DNA from: Campylobacter fetus subsp. testudinum 03-427
GTDB lineage: Bacteria; Campylobacterota; Campylobacteria; Campylobacterales; Campylobacteraceae
NCBI GenBank assembly: GCA_000495505.1
Contig: CP006833.1
Span: forward strand, 620,001 to 684,000
Length of the DNA: 64,000 nucleotides
Direction of reading: 5' to 3'
The notes below the pieces were generated by a model. It was not told where the DNA came from. It ran no database searches and was given only the letters and a program-made list of their open reading frames with translations. A program made the translations under genes and the position numbers. Positions 28,782-37,960 of this stretch are shown here, piece after piece (the stretch's first letter is position 1; every line of letters starts with the position of its first letter).

Positions 28782-30005
28782 TTATCTTATCTGCCCGTTT
28801 GCGCGGATTATGTATTTATAAGTAGTGAGTTCATTTAGTCCAACTGGACCTCTTGCGTGAAGTTTATTTGTGCTTATACCGATCTCTGCACCAAATCCAA
28901 ACTCGCCGCCATCACTAAAACGAGTAGATGCGTTTGCATAAACACAAGCACTATTTACTAAATTTAAAAACATCTCACAAATACTGTAGTTTTCGCTAAT
29001 TACTGCTTCAGAGTGACCTGAGCTAAATTCGCTTATATGCTCTAGTGATTCTTCTAAATTTTTTACTATTTTTAAATTTAGTTTAAAATCAAGGTATTCA
29101 GTAGAGTAGTTTTGCTCATTTGCCAACTCGCAGTCTATGATTTTTGCTATTTTTTTGCAACCAAAAATGATAACATTAAACTGATCTAGCGACTTTTTTA
29201 AATTCGGTATAAACTCATTGGCTACTGCTTCATGAACCAAAATAGTTTCAGCAGCGTTGCATACTCCTGGTCTTGAGCATTTCGCATTTACGCAGATATT
29301 TAATGCTTTATCAAGGTCTGCAAACTCATCAACATAGATATGACACAGCCCTTTATCGTGTTTTAGAACAGGGATTGTCGCATTTTGGCTTACAAATTTA
29401 ACTAAGTTTTCACCACCTCTAGGTACTATGAGATCTAGATATTTATCCATTTTTATAAGCTTTTCAACCTCGCTTCTGTCGATATCTAGATAAACAACGC
29501 AGTTTTTATCCAAATCGCATTTTTGTAAAGCTTTGTGTATGGCTTTTATTATAGCTAAGTTCGTATTTCTAGCTTCTTTTCCGCCTTTTAGAGCGCACCC
29601 ATTTGCACTTTTTATGCAAAGTGCGGCTACTTCAGCCGTAACATTTGGGCGAGACTCGTAAATCGTAGCTATATTGCCAAGTGGAACGGTGATTTTTTCT
29701 ATTTTTAATCCAGATTTTGTCTGCCAACCATCTTTTATTACACCTATAACCTCTTTTAAATTTGCTATGTTTTTTATGGAATCACATAGATTTTCTATGC
29801 TTTTACTAGTTAATTTTAATCTATCTTTTAACGCACTACTTAGATCTTGAGCAAGATCCAAGTCAAGTTTATTTGCAGATAAAATTTCATCTTTGGCATT
29901 CATAATTTCGTTTGAAATGTTAATAATCAAATTTTCTCTTTGAGTTTGAGTTATAATAGACAGTGACTTTGATGAGTTTTTTAAATTATTTAGTAATTTT
30001 TCCAT
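28782..30005 (-). CDS. proA: Gamma-glutamyl phosphate reductase
   Basis: Second enzyme of proline synthesis; reduces gamma-glutamyl phosphate to glutamate semialdehyde with NADPH. Aldehyde-dehydrogenase fold of 407 residues. The catalytic cysteine lies in AKCSRPGVCNAAETILVH. Other ProA motifs are VPLGNIATIYESRPNVT, CIKSANGCALKGGKEA, the C-terminal NASTRFSDGGEFGFGAEIGIST and LHARGPVGLNELTTYKY. It is convergent with the DAHP synthase gene and divergent from the oxidoreductase gene. proB is not in the window. Confidence 0.96.
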   Translation of the reverse strand: MEKLLNNLKNSSKSLSIITQTQRENLIINISNEIMNAKDEILSANKLDLDLAQDLSSALKDRLKLTSKSIENLCDSIKNIANLKEVIGVIKDGWQTKSGLKIEKITVPLGNIATIYESRPNVTAEVAALCIKSANGCALKGGKEARNTNLAIIKAIHKALQKCDLDKNCVVYLDIDRSEVEKLIKMDKYLDLIVPRGGENLVKFVSQNATIPVLKHDKGLCHIYVDEFADLDKALNICVNAKCSRPGVCNAAETILVHEAVANEFIPNLKKSLDQFNVIIFGCKKIAKIIDCELANEQNYSTEYLDFKLNLKIVKNLEESLEHISEFSSGHSEAVISENYSICEMFLNLVNSACVYANASTRFSDGGEFGFGAEIGISTNKLHARGPVGLNELTTYKYIIRANGQIR

Positions 30006-30083
30006 TTTTGCCTGTTCTTTAAGGAGAATTTTGGTAAATTTTACGATTTATAAGCTTTAAAACAAATAATATACGGAGAAAAA

Positions 30084-31037
30084 ATGGAAAATATATATGA
30101 TGTCGTAGTTATAGGAGGCGGACCTTTTGGTATAGCCACTGTTGTTGAAGCCAAATATAATGGCTTTAAGAATGTTCTTTTGCTTGAAAAAGGCGATAAT
30201 CACTCTCAAACTATACGAAAGTTTTACAAAGATGGTAAGAGGGTTGATAAAGTTTATAAAGGTCTAGATAGTCAGACTCATGGGAATGTCGAGTTTTTTG
30301 ATGGTACAAAAGAGAGTACTTTGAATTACTTTGATAATCTTCTTGATAGTGGTAAAATAGACGCGGTGTTTAATATCGAAGTTGAAAGTGTAAAAAAAGA
30401 TGGCGATATATTTAGTATAGTAACATCAAAAAACACCTATAAATCTAAAAATGTGATGATAGGAATAGGAAGAATGGGCAAACCAAACAAACCTGAATAT
30501 AAAATTCCACCATCACTAACTCAAATAGTAAATTTCAATCTAAATAGCTGTAACTGCGGTGAAAATATACTAGTTATAGGTGGCGGAAACTCTGCAGCTG
30601 AGTACGCTATAGAGCTTAGTAAATGCAACACCGTAACGCTTTGTTATAGAAAAGAGAAATTTACTAGATTAAATGAGATAAATGAAGCACAAGTTTTTGA
30701 GTATTTTAATGATAAAAAACTAAACTTAAAGCTCGGAATAGACGTTATCAGTTTAGATAATGAAAATGGCAAGGTTAAAGTCAATTTTAGTAGTAATTCT
30801 AGTGAAATTTACGATAGAATTATATATGCTATAGGTGGTTCTACTCCAGTTGATTTCTTGCAAAAATGCGGTATAGAACTAAATAAAGATGGAGAGCCGA
30901 TCGTAGATGAACATCTTCAAACAAATACCCCAAGACTATTTGTAGGAGGAGATATAGCTAGTAAAAATGGTGGAAGTATCGTAGTAGCGTTAAATGATGC
31001 TCATACTGTGATTGATTATATTATAAAATCAAAATAA
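30084..31037 (+). CDS. FAD-dependent NAD(P)-disulfide oxidoreductase-like protein (YpdA-like)
   Basis: A 317-residue flavoprotein with two dinucleotide-binding folds: VVVIGGGPFGIATVVEAKY at the N-terminus (FAD) and ILVIGGGNSAAEYAIELSK at about residue 160 (NADPH). The FAD-domain motif TNTPRLFVGGDIASKNGG is near the C-terminus. It resembles thioredoxin reductases but lacks the redox CxxC in the NADPH domain, like YpdA-type proteins. The substrate is unknown. From memory, C. jejuni has a homologous oxidoreductase next to proA, so the pairing is conserved. Confidence 0.8.
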   Translation: MENIYDVVVIGGGPFGIATVVEAKYNGFKNVLLLEKGDNHSQTIRKFYKDGKRVDKVYKGLDSQTHGNVEFFDGTKESTLNYFDNLLDSGKIDAVFNIEVESVKKDGDIFSIVTSKNTYKSKNVMIGIGRMGKPNKPEYKIPPSLTQIVNFNLNSCNCGENILVIGGGNSAAEYAIELSKCNTVTLCYRKEKFTRLNEINEAQVFEYFNDKKLNLKLGIDVISLDNENGKVKVNFSSNSSEIYDRIIYAIGGSTPVDFLQKCGIELNKDGEPIVDEHLQTNTPRLFVGGDIASKNGGSIVVALNDAHTVIDYIIKSK

Positions 31038-31043
31038 GGTTTT

Positions 31044-32969
31044 GTGTTGAAATTTAGAAAATTTGCTAAAATTTTATTTGTAGTTGGCACTGCTTTTTTC
31101 ATCTTAGGTTGCGAGACTAAAGATGAAAAAGCTTTAAATCAAGATAAGCTTAAATTTAGCGATCTTCCTATGGCTGAGCAAGACAGATATATCAGTAAAG
31201 ATGAGTTGGATAAATTAGGCAGCTATTTAACTCTTTTAGATAATAGAAATATCGATATAAATAGTGACGAGATCCCAGCAAAAAGCGTTGATGAGTTAAG
31301 AGATAAAATTGCTGATCTTATGCAAAAAAACAGACTTCTTTTTGCGGACAATGAAGAATTGGCTAAGAAAAATTTAGAAATTATCACAAAACTTAGAGAG
31401 CAAACTTCCCTTAGAGAGTCTGAAAATAAACTAATTTCAGCAAAATATATCGATTCTATGAATGAGGTTGAAAAGCAACACTATAAAAATATCAACGATC
31501 TTACTAAAAAGATAAACGAAGTTCAAAAAGAAAATATCCAAAGTATAAAATCATATGAACAAAAGATAATCGGTCTTGAAAATAAGATCGATGAGTTAGA
31601 AAAAGAGCTTAGCAAAAAAGATACAAATTTCAACGAAAAAGTTTCAAGCGCTACAAAAGATCAGTTGGCAAAAAACAAAGAGCTTTCACAAAAAAATAGT
31701 TATCTTTTAGAGCAGACTGAGATACTTAAAAAACAAGCAGACGCTTTATCTAAGGAATTAGATAGCAAATTAGCCGATAAAAAAACTCAGATTGATACTT
31801 TAAAACAGACTATTTTAACTAAAGATAATAAAATAAATGATCTTCTAGCAGCTCATACAAATGAGATAATCGAGCTTCAAAATAAGCATTCAAAAGCTTT
31901 AGATGATCTAAAAAATGAGCTGGATAGACAAAAAAATGACTATTTTGGAGAGTTGAATTTAAAAAATAGTGAGCTTGCAAAGTTAAATACTGATTTTAAA
32001 GAGTATAAACTAAAAAAAGATGAAGAGCTAAAAAATGCTGAAAATAGAGTTTTAGCAAATTATAAAAATATAGAAACTCAAAGGTTAAACGCTATAAAAA
32101 GTGATTATGAGAGGATAATTTTTGAACAAAACAGAACGATAGCCGCATTTGAAGGAAAAATGATAAATTTAGAGCTTAAATTTAAAAAAGAGCTAGAAAC
32201 TAAGGATGCAAACTATGCAAATACGCTTGAGAACTTGAAGCAAAAAGCGCTTTTTCTAAAAAACGATGAAGATAGACTAAGAGTTGAATTTGATAAAAAT
32301 ATAACATCTTTAAAATCGCAAATTGCACTAAAAAATGCGCAAATATCAGATCTGGATTCTAAATTAAAAGAGTTAGAAAATGAGAAAAACGATATCAAAA
32401 AAATTCAAAATTACGAAATTTTAAATAATATGATAACTAAGCTAAATGCGCAAAATGAAGAGCTCAAAAATTATGCTAAAAATGCTTTAGACGAAGCTAA
32501 AAAAATGGTTTTAGAGGCTGAAAGTAGGGCAAAAGAACAAAATGATAAGCTAAAAAACTATTATGAAGAGTTGATAAAAAATATAAAAAATCAAGATAAC
32601 CAACTGATTTTGAGCGATATAAATGTAAATTCAAAGAAATTTTTAGCAGAAGTTAGCTGTTTGAGCTTGGATAAAAGTGCAAAACTCAACAAGGACTGCG
32701 AAACTAAATTAAACGATATGATAAAAAAGTACGGTAAAGAGCGTATCTATGAGATAAAAGCTGCTATAAGTGATTTTAAGTTTTTAGGAGACGATAAAGC
32801 AGGTGAGTTGAAAAACGTAAATCTTTTAAATTTAAAATCCACAAAAGATATGCTAAATGCAGCTTCAAAAGCCATAAGTTCTAGGATAAAAGATCCGATG
32901 CTAGCGTATTCTAAAGATGTTTTACTAGAGCAAGGCGGTTATGGATTTGTCATAAAAGTTTATGAATGA
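31044..32969 (+). CDS. Long coiled-coil lipoprotein
   Basis: A 641-residue protein with a lipoprotein signal (KILFVVGTAFFILGCETK, lipobox LGC, lipidated Cys near residue 23). About 450 residues (roughly 85-540) of Lys/Glu/Leu/Asn-rich heptad-like coiled coil follow. A small C-terminal domain of about 110 residues contains two cysteines (EVSCLSLDKSAKLNKDCETKLN), probably periplasmic and able to form a disulfide. GTG start; the next gene overlaps its stop as ATGA. The sequence suggests a periplasmic spacer or envelope-tethering rod. No named family was recognised. Overlap with a tRNA methyltransferase gene is probably only operon compaction. Confidence 0.75.
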   Translation: MLKFRKFAKILFVVGTAFFILGCETKDEKALNQDKLKFSDLPMAEQDRYISKDELDKLGSYLTLLDNRNIDINSDEIPAKSVDELRDKIADLMQKNRLLFADNEELAKKNLEIITKLREQTSLRESENKLISAKYIDSMNEVEKQHYKNINDLTKKINEVQKENIQSIKSYEQKIIGLENKIDELEKELSKKDTNFNEKVSSATKDQLAKNKELSQKNSYLLEQTEILKKQADALSKELDSKLADKKTQIDTLKQTILTKDNKINDLLAAHTNEIIELQNKHSKALDDLKNELDRQKNDYFGELNLKNSELAKLNTDFKEYKLKKDEELKNAENRVLANYKNIETQRLNAIKSDYERIIFEQNRTIAAFEGKMINLELKFKKELETKDANYANTLENLKQKALFLKNDEDRLRVEFDKNITSLKSQIALKNAQISDLDSKLKELENEKNDIKKIQNYEILNNMITKLNAQNEELKNYAKNALDEAKKMVLEAESRAKEQNDKLKNYYEELIKNIKNQDNQLILSDINVNSKKFLAEVSCLSLDKSAKLNKDCETKLNDMIKKYGKERIYEIKAAISDFKFLGDDKAGELKNVNLLNLKSTKDMLNAASKAISSRIKDPMLAYSKDVLLEQGGYGFVIKVYE

Positions 32970-33661
32970 AACTATTTCAGCTAAAAGATGGATATCGCTA
33001 TAATAGCGATAGTCTGTTTTTATACGATTTTATATCCAAAAATAAGATTTTTGGAAATCTGCTTGATGTGGGTTGTGGTTGCGGAATTTTAGGACTACTT
33101 TTAAAAAGAGATTTTGTAAATTTAAATCTTAGTTCCATAGATATTCAAGAGATAAACTCTACCATAACGCAGCTAAACGCAGATGTTAATAGCCTTGTTG
33201 CAACTGTTATTTGCGATGATTTTTCTAAATTTAAAAGCGAGATGAAATTTGATTTTATAGTTTCAAATCCACCATTTTATAGTGATCAAATCACAAAAAG
33301 CCAAAAAGAGCATATAAACATTAGCAGATATAGTTCTAGCCTTGATCCGCTAAGTTTTTTTAAGTGCGTAAATGCAAATTTAAAACCGCAAGGAACCTTG
33401 TATTTTTGCTATGATGCTAGAAGAGTTGGGGAAATTTTGCCTATTTTAAGTAGTTTTAAACTTAAGCTAACAAAGCTTAGATTTGTGCATTCAAAGGTAA
33501 GTGAAAGTTCAAAATTGGTTCTGTTTGAAGCAAAGAAAAGTTCAAAATCTATGTGCGAAATTTATCCTCCTCTTATAGTTTTTGATGGAAATGAGTTTAG
33601 CGATGAAGCTAAAGAGATATTTAAAAAATCTGATACAAAAAGTGAGATTTACGAGTGTTAA
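32966..33661 (+). CDS. tRNA1(Val) (adenine(37)-N6)-methyltransferase-like protein
   Basis: A 231-residue SAM-dependent N6-adenine methyltransferase. Motif I is LLDVGCGCGILGLLLK, and the catalytic NPPF motif is in FIVSNPPFYSD, the arrangement of TrmN6/YfiC. It starts FQLKDGYRYNSDSLFLYDF, also typical. It methylates a tRNA adenine or, less likely, another nucleic acid. It overlaps both neighbours by a few bases. Confidence 0.82.
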   Translation: MKLFQLKDGYRYNSDSLFLYDFISKNKIFGNLLDVGCGCGILGLLLKRDFVNLNLSSIDIQEINSTITQLNADVNSLVATVICDDFSKFKSEMKFDFIVSNPPFYSDQITKSQKEHINISRYSSSLDPLSFFKCVNANLKPQGTLYFCYDARRVGEILPILSSFKLKLTKLRFVHSKVSESSKLVLFEAKKSSKSMCEIYPPLIVFDGNEFSDEAKEIFKKSDTKSEIYEC

Positions 33662-34026
33662 AAAAGCCCGGTTTTGACTACTGCTTTGATAGCTCAAAGT
33701 GCGAAGTATGCGGTGCTAGATGCTGCACTGGAGATAGCGGATATATCTGGATAAATGAGGCTGAGATGGAGTCTCTTAGCTCACATTTAAAGCTTAGTTT
33801 GTCTGAGTTTAAAAAACTTTTTACGTACCGCGTGGGAGTTAGATTTAGTTTAAAGGAAAAAGAGTATAATGGCGCGTATGCTTGCTTATTTTTCGATGAA
33901 AATAACAAAAATTGTAGTGTTTATGAATTTAGACCAAAACAGTGCAGGACGTTTCCGTTTTGGGATTATTTTAAAAAGCATTTTAATGAATTGGAGAAAG
34001 AATGTATTGGTGTAGAGCGGCTCTGA
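33655..34026 (+). CDS. YkgJ family cysteine cluster protein
   Basis: A 123-residue protein with the Cys-rich pattern CEVCGARCCTGDSGYIW near the N-terminus, and CSVYEFRPKQCRTFPFWDYF later. This is the CxxCxxxCC...C...RPxxCRxFPF signature of the YkgJ/UPF0153 family, which is thought to bind zinc or an iron-sulfur cluster. Its biochemical role is not established. GTG start overlapping the methyltransferase gene; it overlaps the next gene by 25 bases. Confidence 0.85.
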   Translation: MLKKPGFDYCFDSSKCEVCGARCCTGDSGYIWINEAEMESLSSHLKLSLSEFKKLFTYRVGVRFSLKEKEYNGAYACLFFDENNKNCSVYEFRPKQCRTFPFWDYFKKHFNELEKECIGVERL

Positions 34027-35297
34027 TTTTTACTCTATTTTTAGCTGGTTGTGCAGATAAACAGAGTGTTGGCGCAAAGAAAAATGAAACTTTTTTTAAG
34101 TATTCTGATATAAATACAACTATGGATTTAGAATCTATGAAAGGGTTTTATCTGCTTGGAGATGCAAAATCAAAAGATGCATTAGAAGTATTTTATACGC
34201 TTTACAAGACGACTAAAAAACCTATTTTTTTAAAAGAGTCTCTTAAAATAGCTTTTGTGATAAAAGATGAGAGATTAGACGAGCTTATAACAGATGCTAG
34301 GTCGGTTTTAAATGGTGATTATGACGCTATAAGAATTGAAATAGGATATTATATTTTAAAATCGCAGATCAAAGAGGCTAAAGAGCTTGCTTTAAATTTA
34401 ATACAAAAAGAGAGTGGCAATAGCATCAACCACTCGATTTTAGCAACTATTTATCTTTTTAACGATGAGCCTATAAGAGCTTTAAAAGAGTTTAAAAAAG
34501 CTTATGAGATTGATGATAGTGAAGAAAATTTATTAAAGCTTGTAGATATGCTTGATAATAAGCTAGATAGAACTAACGAAGCTATAAGATATCTTAATAA
34601 TTGGATAGAGGAGAACGGCTGTTCTAAGCCTGTATGCTTTACATTGTTAAATATTTACTCTGCTAAAGGCGAACTTGATTTGATGACTGAAATGTATATA
34701 AAACTGTATGAAGCCTATGAAGAGAGTGATTTTTTAAATAGAGCTTTAGAAATTCTGCTTTATAAAAAAGACGTTGTAACAGCTAAAGAGCTTTTAGAAA
34801 AGTATGGTTTTAATGAGCCTATTTTGATGGGGATATATGCCGAGTTAAAAGAGTTTCAAAAAGCTTATGATGTTGCTCAAGATCTATATAGCAGATCGCA
34901 AAATCCAGAATATATGGCAAGAATGGCTATATATAAATACGAACAGAGTTCTAAAAATATTAGTAAATTTGAATTAGATATGGTGGTTAAGTTATTTGAA
35001 GGTTCTGTTTATGCTTTAAATAGCCCTCTTTACTTTAACTATTATGGTTATTTGTTGATTGATTATGGTATAGATGTGAAAAAAGGGCTTGATATCGTTA
35101 AAAAAGCTTATATTTTAGATCCAAATTCGCCTTATATTATAGATTCAATTGCGTGGGGATATTTTAAGCTTGGTGAGTGCAAAGAGGCTAAAATGTGGAT
35201 GGATAAGATACAAAGCGACACTAAATTTATGAAAGAAGACGAGGCAAAAGCCCACAAAACTGCTATTGATAAATGTTTTAATAAAGGAACAAAGTGA
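34002..35297 (+). CDS. TPR-repeat lipoprotein
   Basis: A 431-residue protein with a lipoprotein signal ([20 protein letters not shown], lipobox LAGC) and many tetratricopeptide-like helices (for example [21 protein letters not shown], and near the end [21 protein letters not shown] followed by [13 protein letters not shown]). Likely periplasmic-side scaffold or assembly protein. In epsilonproteobacteria many such proteins exist and the partner is not evident. It overlaps the ykgJ-like gene at its start, and its stop overlaps trpC by 4 bases. Confidence 0.82.
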   Translation: MYWCRAALIFTLFLAGCADKQSVGAKKNETFFKYSDINTTMDLESMKGFYLLGDAKSKDALEVFYTLYKTTKKPIFLKESLKIAFVIKDERLDELITDARSVLNGDYDAIRIEIGYYILKSQIKEAKELALNLIQKESGNSINHSILATIYLFNDEPIRALKEFKKAYEIDDSEENLLKLVDMLDNKLDRTNEAIRYLNNWIEENGCSKPVCFTLLNIYSAKGELDLMTEMYIKLYEAYEESDFLNRALEILLYKKDVVTAKELLEKYGFNEPILMGIYAELKEFQKAYDVAQDLYSRSQNPEYMARMAIYKYEQSSKNISKFELDMVVKLFEGSVYALNSPLYFNYYGYLLIDYGIDVKKGLDIVKKAYILDPNSPYIIDSIAWGYFKLGECKEAKMWMDKIQSDTKFMKEDEAKAHKTAIDKCFNKGTK

Positions 35298-36070
35298 TAC
35301 TTGATGAGATAATATCAAAAACAAAGATAAATTTAGAAAATATAAAAGAAAAACTGCCTTTATGCAAACTAGAAAATGCGCTTACAAGCTCATATGTGCC
35401 AAGAGACGTAAAGCAGGTTTTAAAGCAAAAAAATAGTATAAACATAATAGCCGAAATAAAAAAAGCAAGCCCGAGTAAAGGCGTGATAAGAGAAGATTTT
35501 GATCCTTTAGAAATAGCTTTTGAGTATGAAAAAGCAGGTGTTAGTGCATTTTCTATCTTGACCGAGCCTTTTTATTTTCAAGGAAGTTTGGAGTATATGG
35601 CGCTAGTTAGAAGATATACCAATACTCCTATTTTAAGGAAGGATTTTATAGTAGATATCTATCAAATAGCCGAAGCTAGACTGTATGGGGCGGATTTTAT
35701 ACTTCTTATAGCAAAAGCGCTCGATAAGTTTTATCTAAAAACTCTTTTTGAGTATGCGAAAAGCTTAAATTTGGAAGTTTTGATGGAGATTCACGATGAG
35801 ATTGATCTTGAAAAAGCGTTGTTTGTAGATGCTGATATTATAGGTATAAATCACAGAAATCTACAAACTTTTGATATGGATATGGAGCTTTGTGTAAAGC
35901 TTATGCCACTCATCCCAGGCGGTAAGATTATCGTTGCGGAGAGTGGATTATATAGCAATTCAGATCTAGTAAATTTAAAAAAACAAGGTGCCGATGCGTT
36001 TTTAATAGGCGAACATTTTATGCGTCAAAAAAGTATTTATAATGCGGTAAAAGATATGAAAGGTGAGTAA
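35294..36070 (+). CDS. trpC: Indole-3-glycerol phosphate synthase
   Basis: Barrel enzyme of tryptophan synthesis that cyclises CdRP to indole-3-glycerol phosphate. Catalytic motifs: [15 protein letters not shown], the lysine region [25 protein letters not shown], and the phosphate site [11 protein letters not shown]. Length 258 residues, monofunctional (not fused to TrpF). GTG start in overlap with the TPR gene; its stop overlaps the HIT gene by one base. The other trp genes are not in the window. Confidence 0.95.
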   Translation: MILDEIISKTKINLENIKEKLPLCKLENALTSSYVPRDVKQVLKQKNSINIIAEIKKASPSKGVIREDFDPLEIAFEYEKAGVSAFSILTEPFYFQGSLEYMALVRRYTNTPILRKDFIVDIYQIAEARLYGADFILLIAKALDKFYLKTLFEYAKSLNLEVLMEIHDEIDLEKALFVDADIIGINHRNLQTFDMDMELCVKLMPLIPGGKIIVAESGLYSNSDLVNLKKQGADAFLIGEHFMRQKSIYNAVKDMKGE

Positions 36071-36573
36071 TGAAACATGAGTTTTCTCCTTGGAGGGCTG
36101 AGTATTTTAAAACTAGAAAAGATGGCGTAATGGAGCATAATTGTGTTTTTTGTGATATTGCCCAAAATAGTCAAAACGATGAAGAGAACTTTGTGCTTTT
36201 TAGGGCTAAAAATTGTTTCGCTGTTATGAACAGATATCCATATACTTTGGGTGAATTTATGATAATACCTTATATTCATACCGATAATATTGAAAATTTA
36301 GATAAAAATATCTGGTTTGAGATGAGCGATCTTGTTCAGTTAGGAGTCGGAGTTTTAAAAGAGAGTCTTAATGCAAATGGTGTAAATATAGGTATGAATT
36401 TAGGCTCTGCAGCAGGTGCTGGGATCGCTGAGCATATACATTATCACGTAGTTCCTCGCTGGAGCAGAGATACGAATTTTATAACAACCATAGCATATAC
36501 AAGAGTGCATGGAGTTCCTTTTTTAGACCAATATCACGCGTTAAAGCAGGCTTTCCAAAAGGTTCTTAAGTGA
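36070..36573 (+). CDS. HIT family nucleotide hydrolase/transferase
   Basis: A 167-residue histidine-triad protein. The triad is HIHYHVVPRW (HxHxHxx), and an N-terminal cysteine pair is present in HNCVFCDIAQNS. The length and the extended N-terminus resemble the Ap4A phosphorylase-like HIT subgroup. It probably hydrolyses dinucleoside polyphosphates or AMP conjugates. Embedded in the trpC-yaaA overlap chain. Confidence 0.88.
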   Translation: MKHEFSPWRAEYFKTRKDGVMEHNCVFCDIAQNSQNDEENFVLFRAKNCFAVMNRYPYTLGEFMIIPYIHTDNIENLDKNIWFEMSDLVQLGVGVLKESLNANGVNIGMNLGSAAGAGIAEHIHYHVVPRWSRDTNFITTIAYTRVHGVPFLDQYHALKQAFQKVLK

Positions 36574-37307
36574 AAATTTTATTTTCCCCAAGCGAAAGTA
36601 AGATGTCTGGTGGATCTATGGATACACCGATAAATTTTTCATGGGTTTTTCCAAATTTGAATGACAAACGTCTGGAAATTTTAGAGATATATAATGGTTT
36701 TTTAAAAAAAGCTAACAAAAATGAGTTACAAACTCTGTTTGGTTTGAAAAAAGAAAATGAGCTTGAATATTACTCCAGCGATCTGTTTTCACGTCCTCTT
36801 ATGAAGGCGATATTGCGTTATAACGGCGTTGCTTATGAGCATTTAAATTATAGAAATTTAGATGAAAGCTCAAGAAAAATAATTGATGAAAATACGATTA
36901 TTTTTTCAAATTTATATGGTGCGATTTTAGCAAAAGATATGATTTGCGATTATAAATTAAAACAAGGTGAAACCATAGGCGGTTTTCGTACCGAAGTTTT
37001 TTATAAGAAGTATTTTAGCAGTGTTTTAGATGATTTTTTGGATTTTGATATTTTGGATCTCAGGGCTGGATTTTATGAGAAGTTTTATAGCATAACCAAG
37101 CCTCATACTACTATTAAATTTTTAAAAAACGGTAAGGTTGTAAGCCATTTTGCAAAAGCTTATCGTGGGATTGTGCTTCGTTATATCGCATTAAATCAGA
37201 TCTCTAGTTTAGATGAATTTTATAATATGCAAATTCCTAATCTCAAGATAAATAAAATTATTAAAAATAGATTAAAAACGGAGATTATTGTCGATATAAT
37301 CGGCTAA
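36570..37307 (+). CDS. yaaA: Peroxide stress protein YaaA
   Basis: DUF328/YaaA family, 245 residues. The signature N-terminus is KILFSPSESKMSGG, and the C-terminal half has LDLRAGFYEKFY and KAYRGIVLRYI, as in family members. E. coli YaaA lowers free iron and protects from hydrogen peroxide. GTG start overlapping the HIT gene by 4 bases. It is the last core gene before tRNA-Leu and the CRISPR island. Confidence 0.88.
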   Translation: MKILFSPSESKMSGGSMDTPINFSWVFPNLNDKRLEILEIYNGFLKKANKNELQTLFGLKKENELEYYSSDLFSRPLMKAILRYNGVAYEHLNYRNLDESSRKIIDENTIIFSNLYGAILAKDMICDYKLKQGETIGGFRTEVFYKKYFSSVLDDFLDFDILDLRAGFYEKFYSITKPHTTIKFLKNGKVVSHFAKAYRGIVLRYIALNQISSLDEFYNMQIPNLKINKIIKNRLKTEIIVDIIG

Positions 37308-37375
37308 TTTTCAGCTATTTTTAAATTTAAAACAGATATATTTTACACTTCAACTGAATTTAATATACTTTTTTG

Positions 37376-37381
37376 TATAAT
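37376..37381 (+). promoter_or_regulatory. -10 box of tRNA-Leu
   Basis: TATAAT in TTTTTTGTATAATCC, ending 34 bases before the first tRNA base. Confidence 0.5.
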
Positions 37382-37415
37382 CCAACTTCTATTTTATCGT
37401 TATTTATTACTCTAA

Positions 37416-37502
37416 GCCTAAATGGTGAAATTGGTAGACACGCTAGACTCAAAATCTGGTACGGGAAACCGTGTGTCGGTTCGAGTCCGACTTTAGGCAC
37501 CA
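37416..37502 (+). tRNA. tRNA-Leu (anticodon CAA)
   Basis: 87-nt class II tRNA. Acceptor GCCTAAA pairs with TTTAGGC; D-loop region ATTGGTAGAC; anticodon stem CTAGA/TCTGG with loop CTCAAAA gives anticodon CAA (reads UUG). A long variable arm (ACGGGAAACCGT) is present, and the T arm is GTCGG-TTCGAGT-CCGAC. CCA is encoded. Its 3' end (37486-37498) reappears before array 2, and 10 bases of it lie in the 3' end of cas2, so it may be an island attachment site. Confidence 0.97.
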
Positions 37503-37960
37503 GAGGGTTTTATAACTATTCCTCATTTTCTCACATTTTTCCTTTTATTTTCTCTTATATTTTTCTCATATTCTCATTTATCTAATTTCTCATTTAAATT
37601 TAAATAATTAAATTTAGATAATTAAAATTCAAGTTCATATTAATAAAACTATTTACACACCAACAATCACAAATTTATATTTTATATTACATTAAGCTTT
37701 TTCCAACCTAATTTTAGTTAAACTTTTAAAAAACATAGATAAATAGTTTAAATTTAATGTTTTTTATGATATTTAACTTATTATTGTTATTTTTTAAATT
37801 TAGATTGGAAAATAAATTTATTTTTATTATTTATAGCTATATTATATATAAAACAAATAATCCATTTTAAATAGTTTTAAATAGTTTTTTAAATTTATTT
37901 CTTATTTCAATTTCTAATTAAATTTCTTTTTAAATTTAATTAGATGATGAGTTTATTATG
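37503..37960 (+). promoter_or_regulatory. CRISPR leader of array 1
   Basis: 458 bp, very AT-rich, no gene. From 37508 it is nearly identical to the leaders of arrays 2 and 3. Shared landmarks are ACACACCAACAATCACAAAT, GCTTTTTCCAACCTAATTTT and the last bases GATGATGAGTTTATTATG directly before the first repeat. A leader normally holds the array promoter and the spacer-integration signals. Confidence 0.8.
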
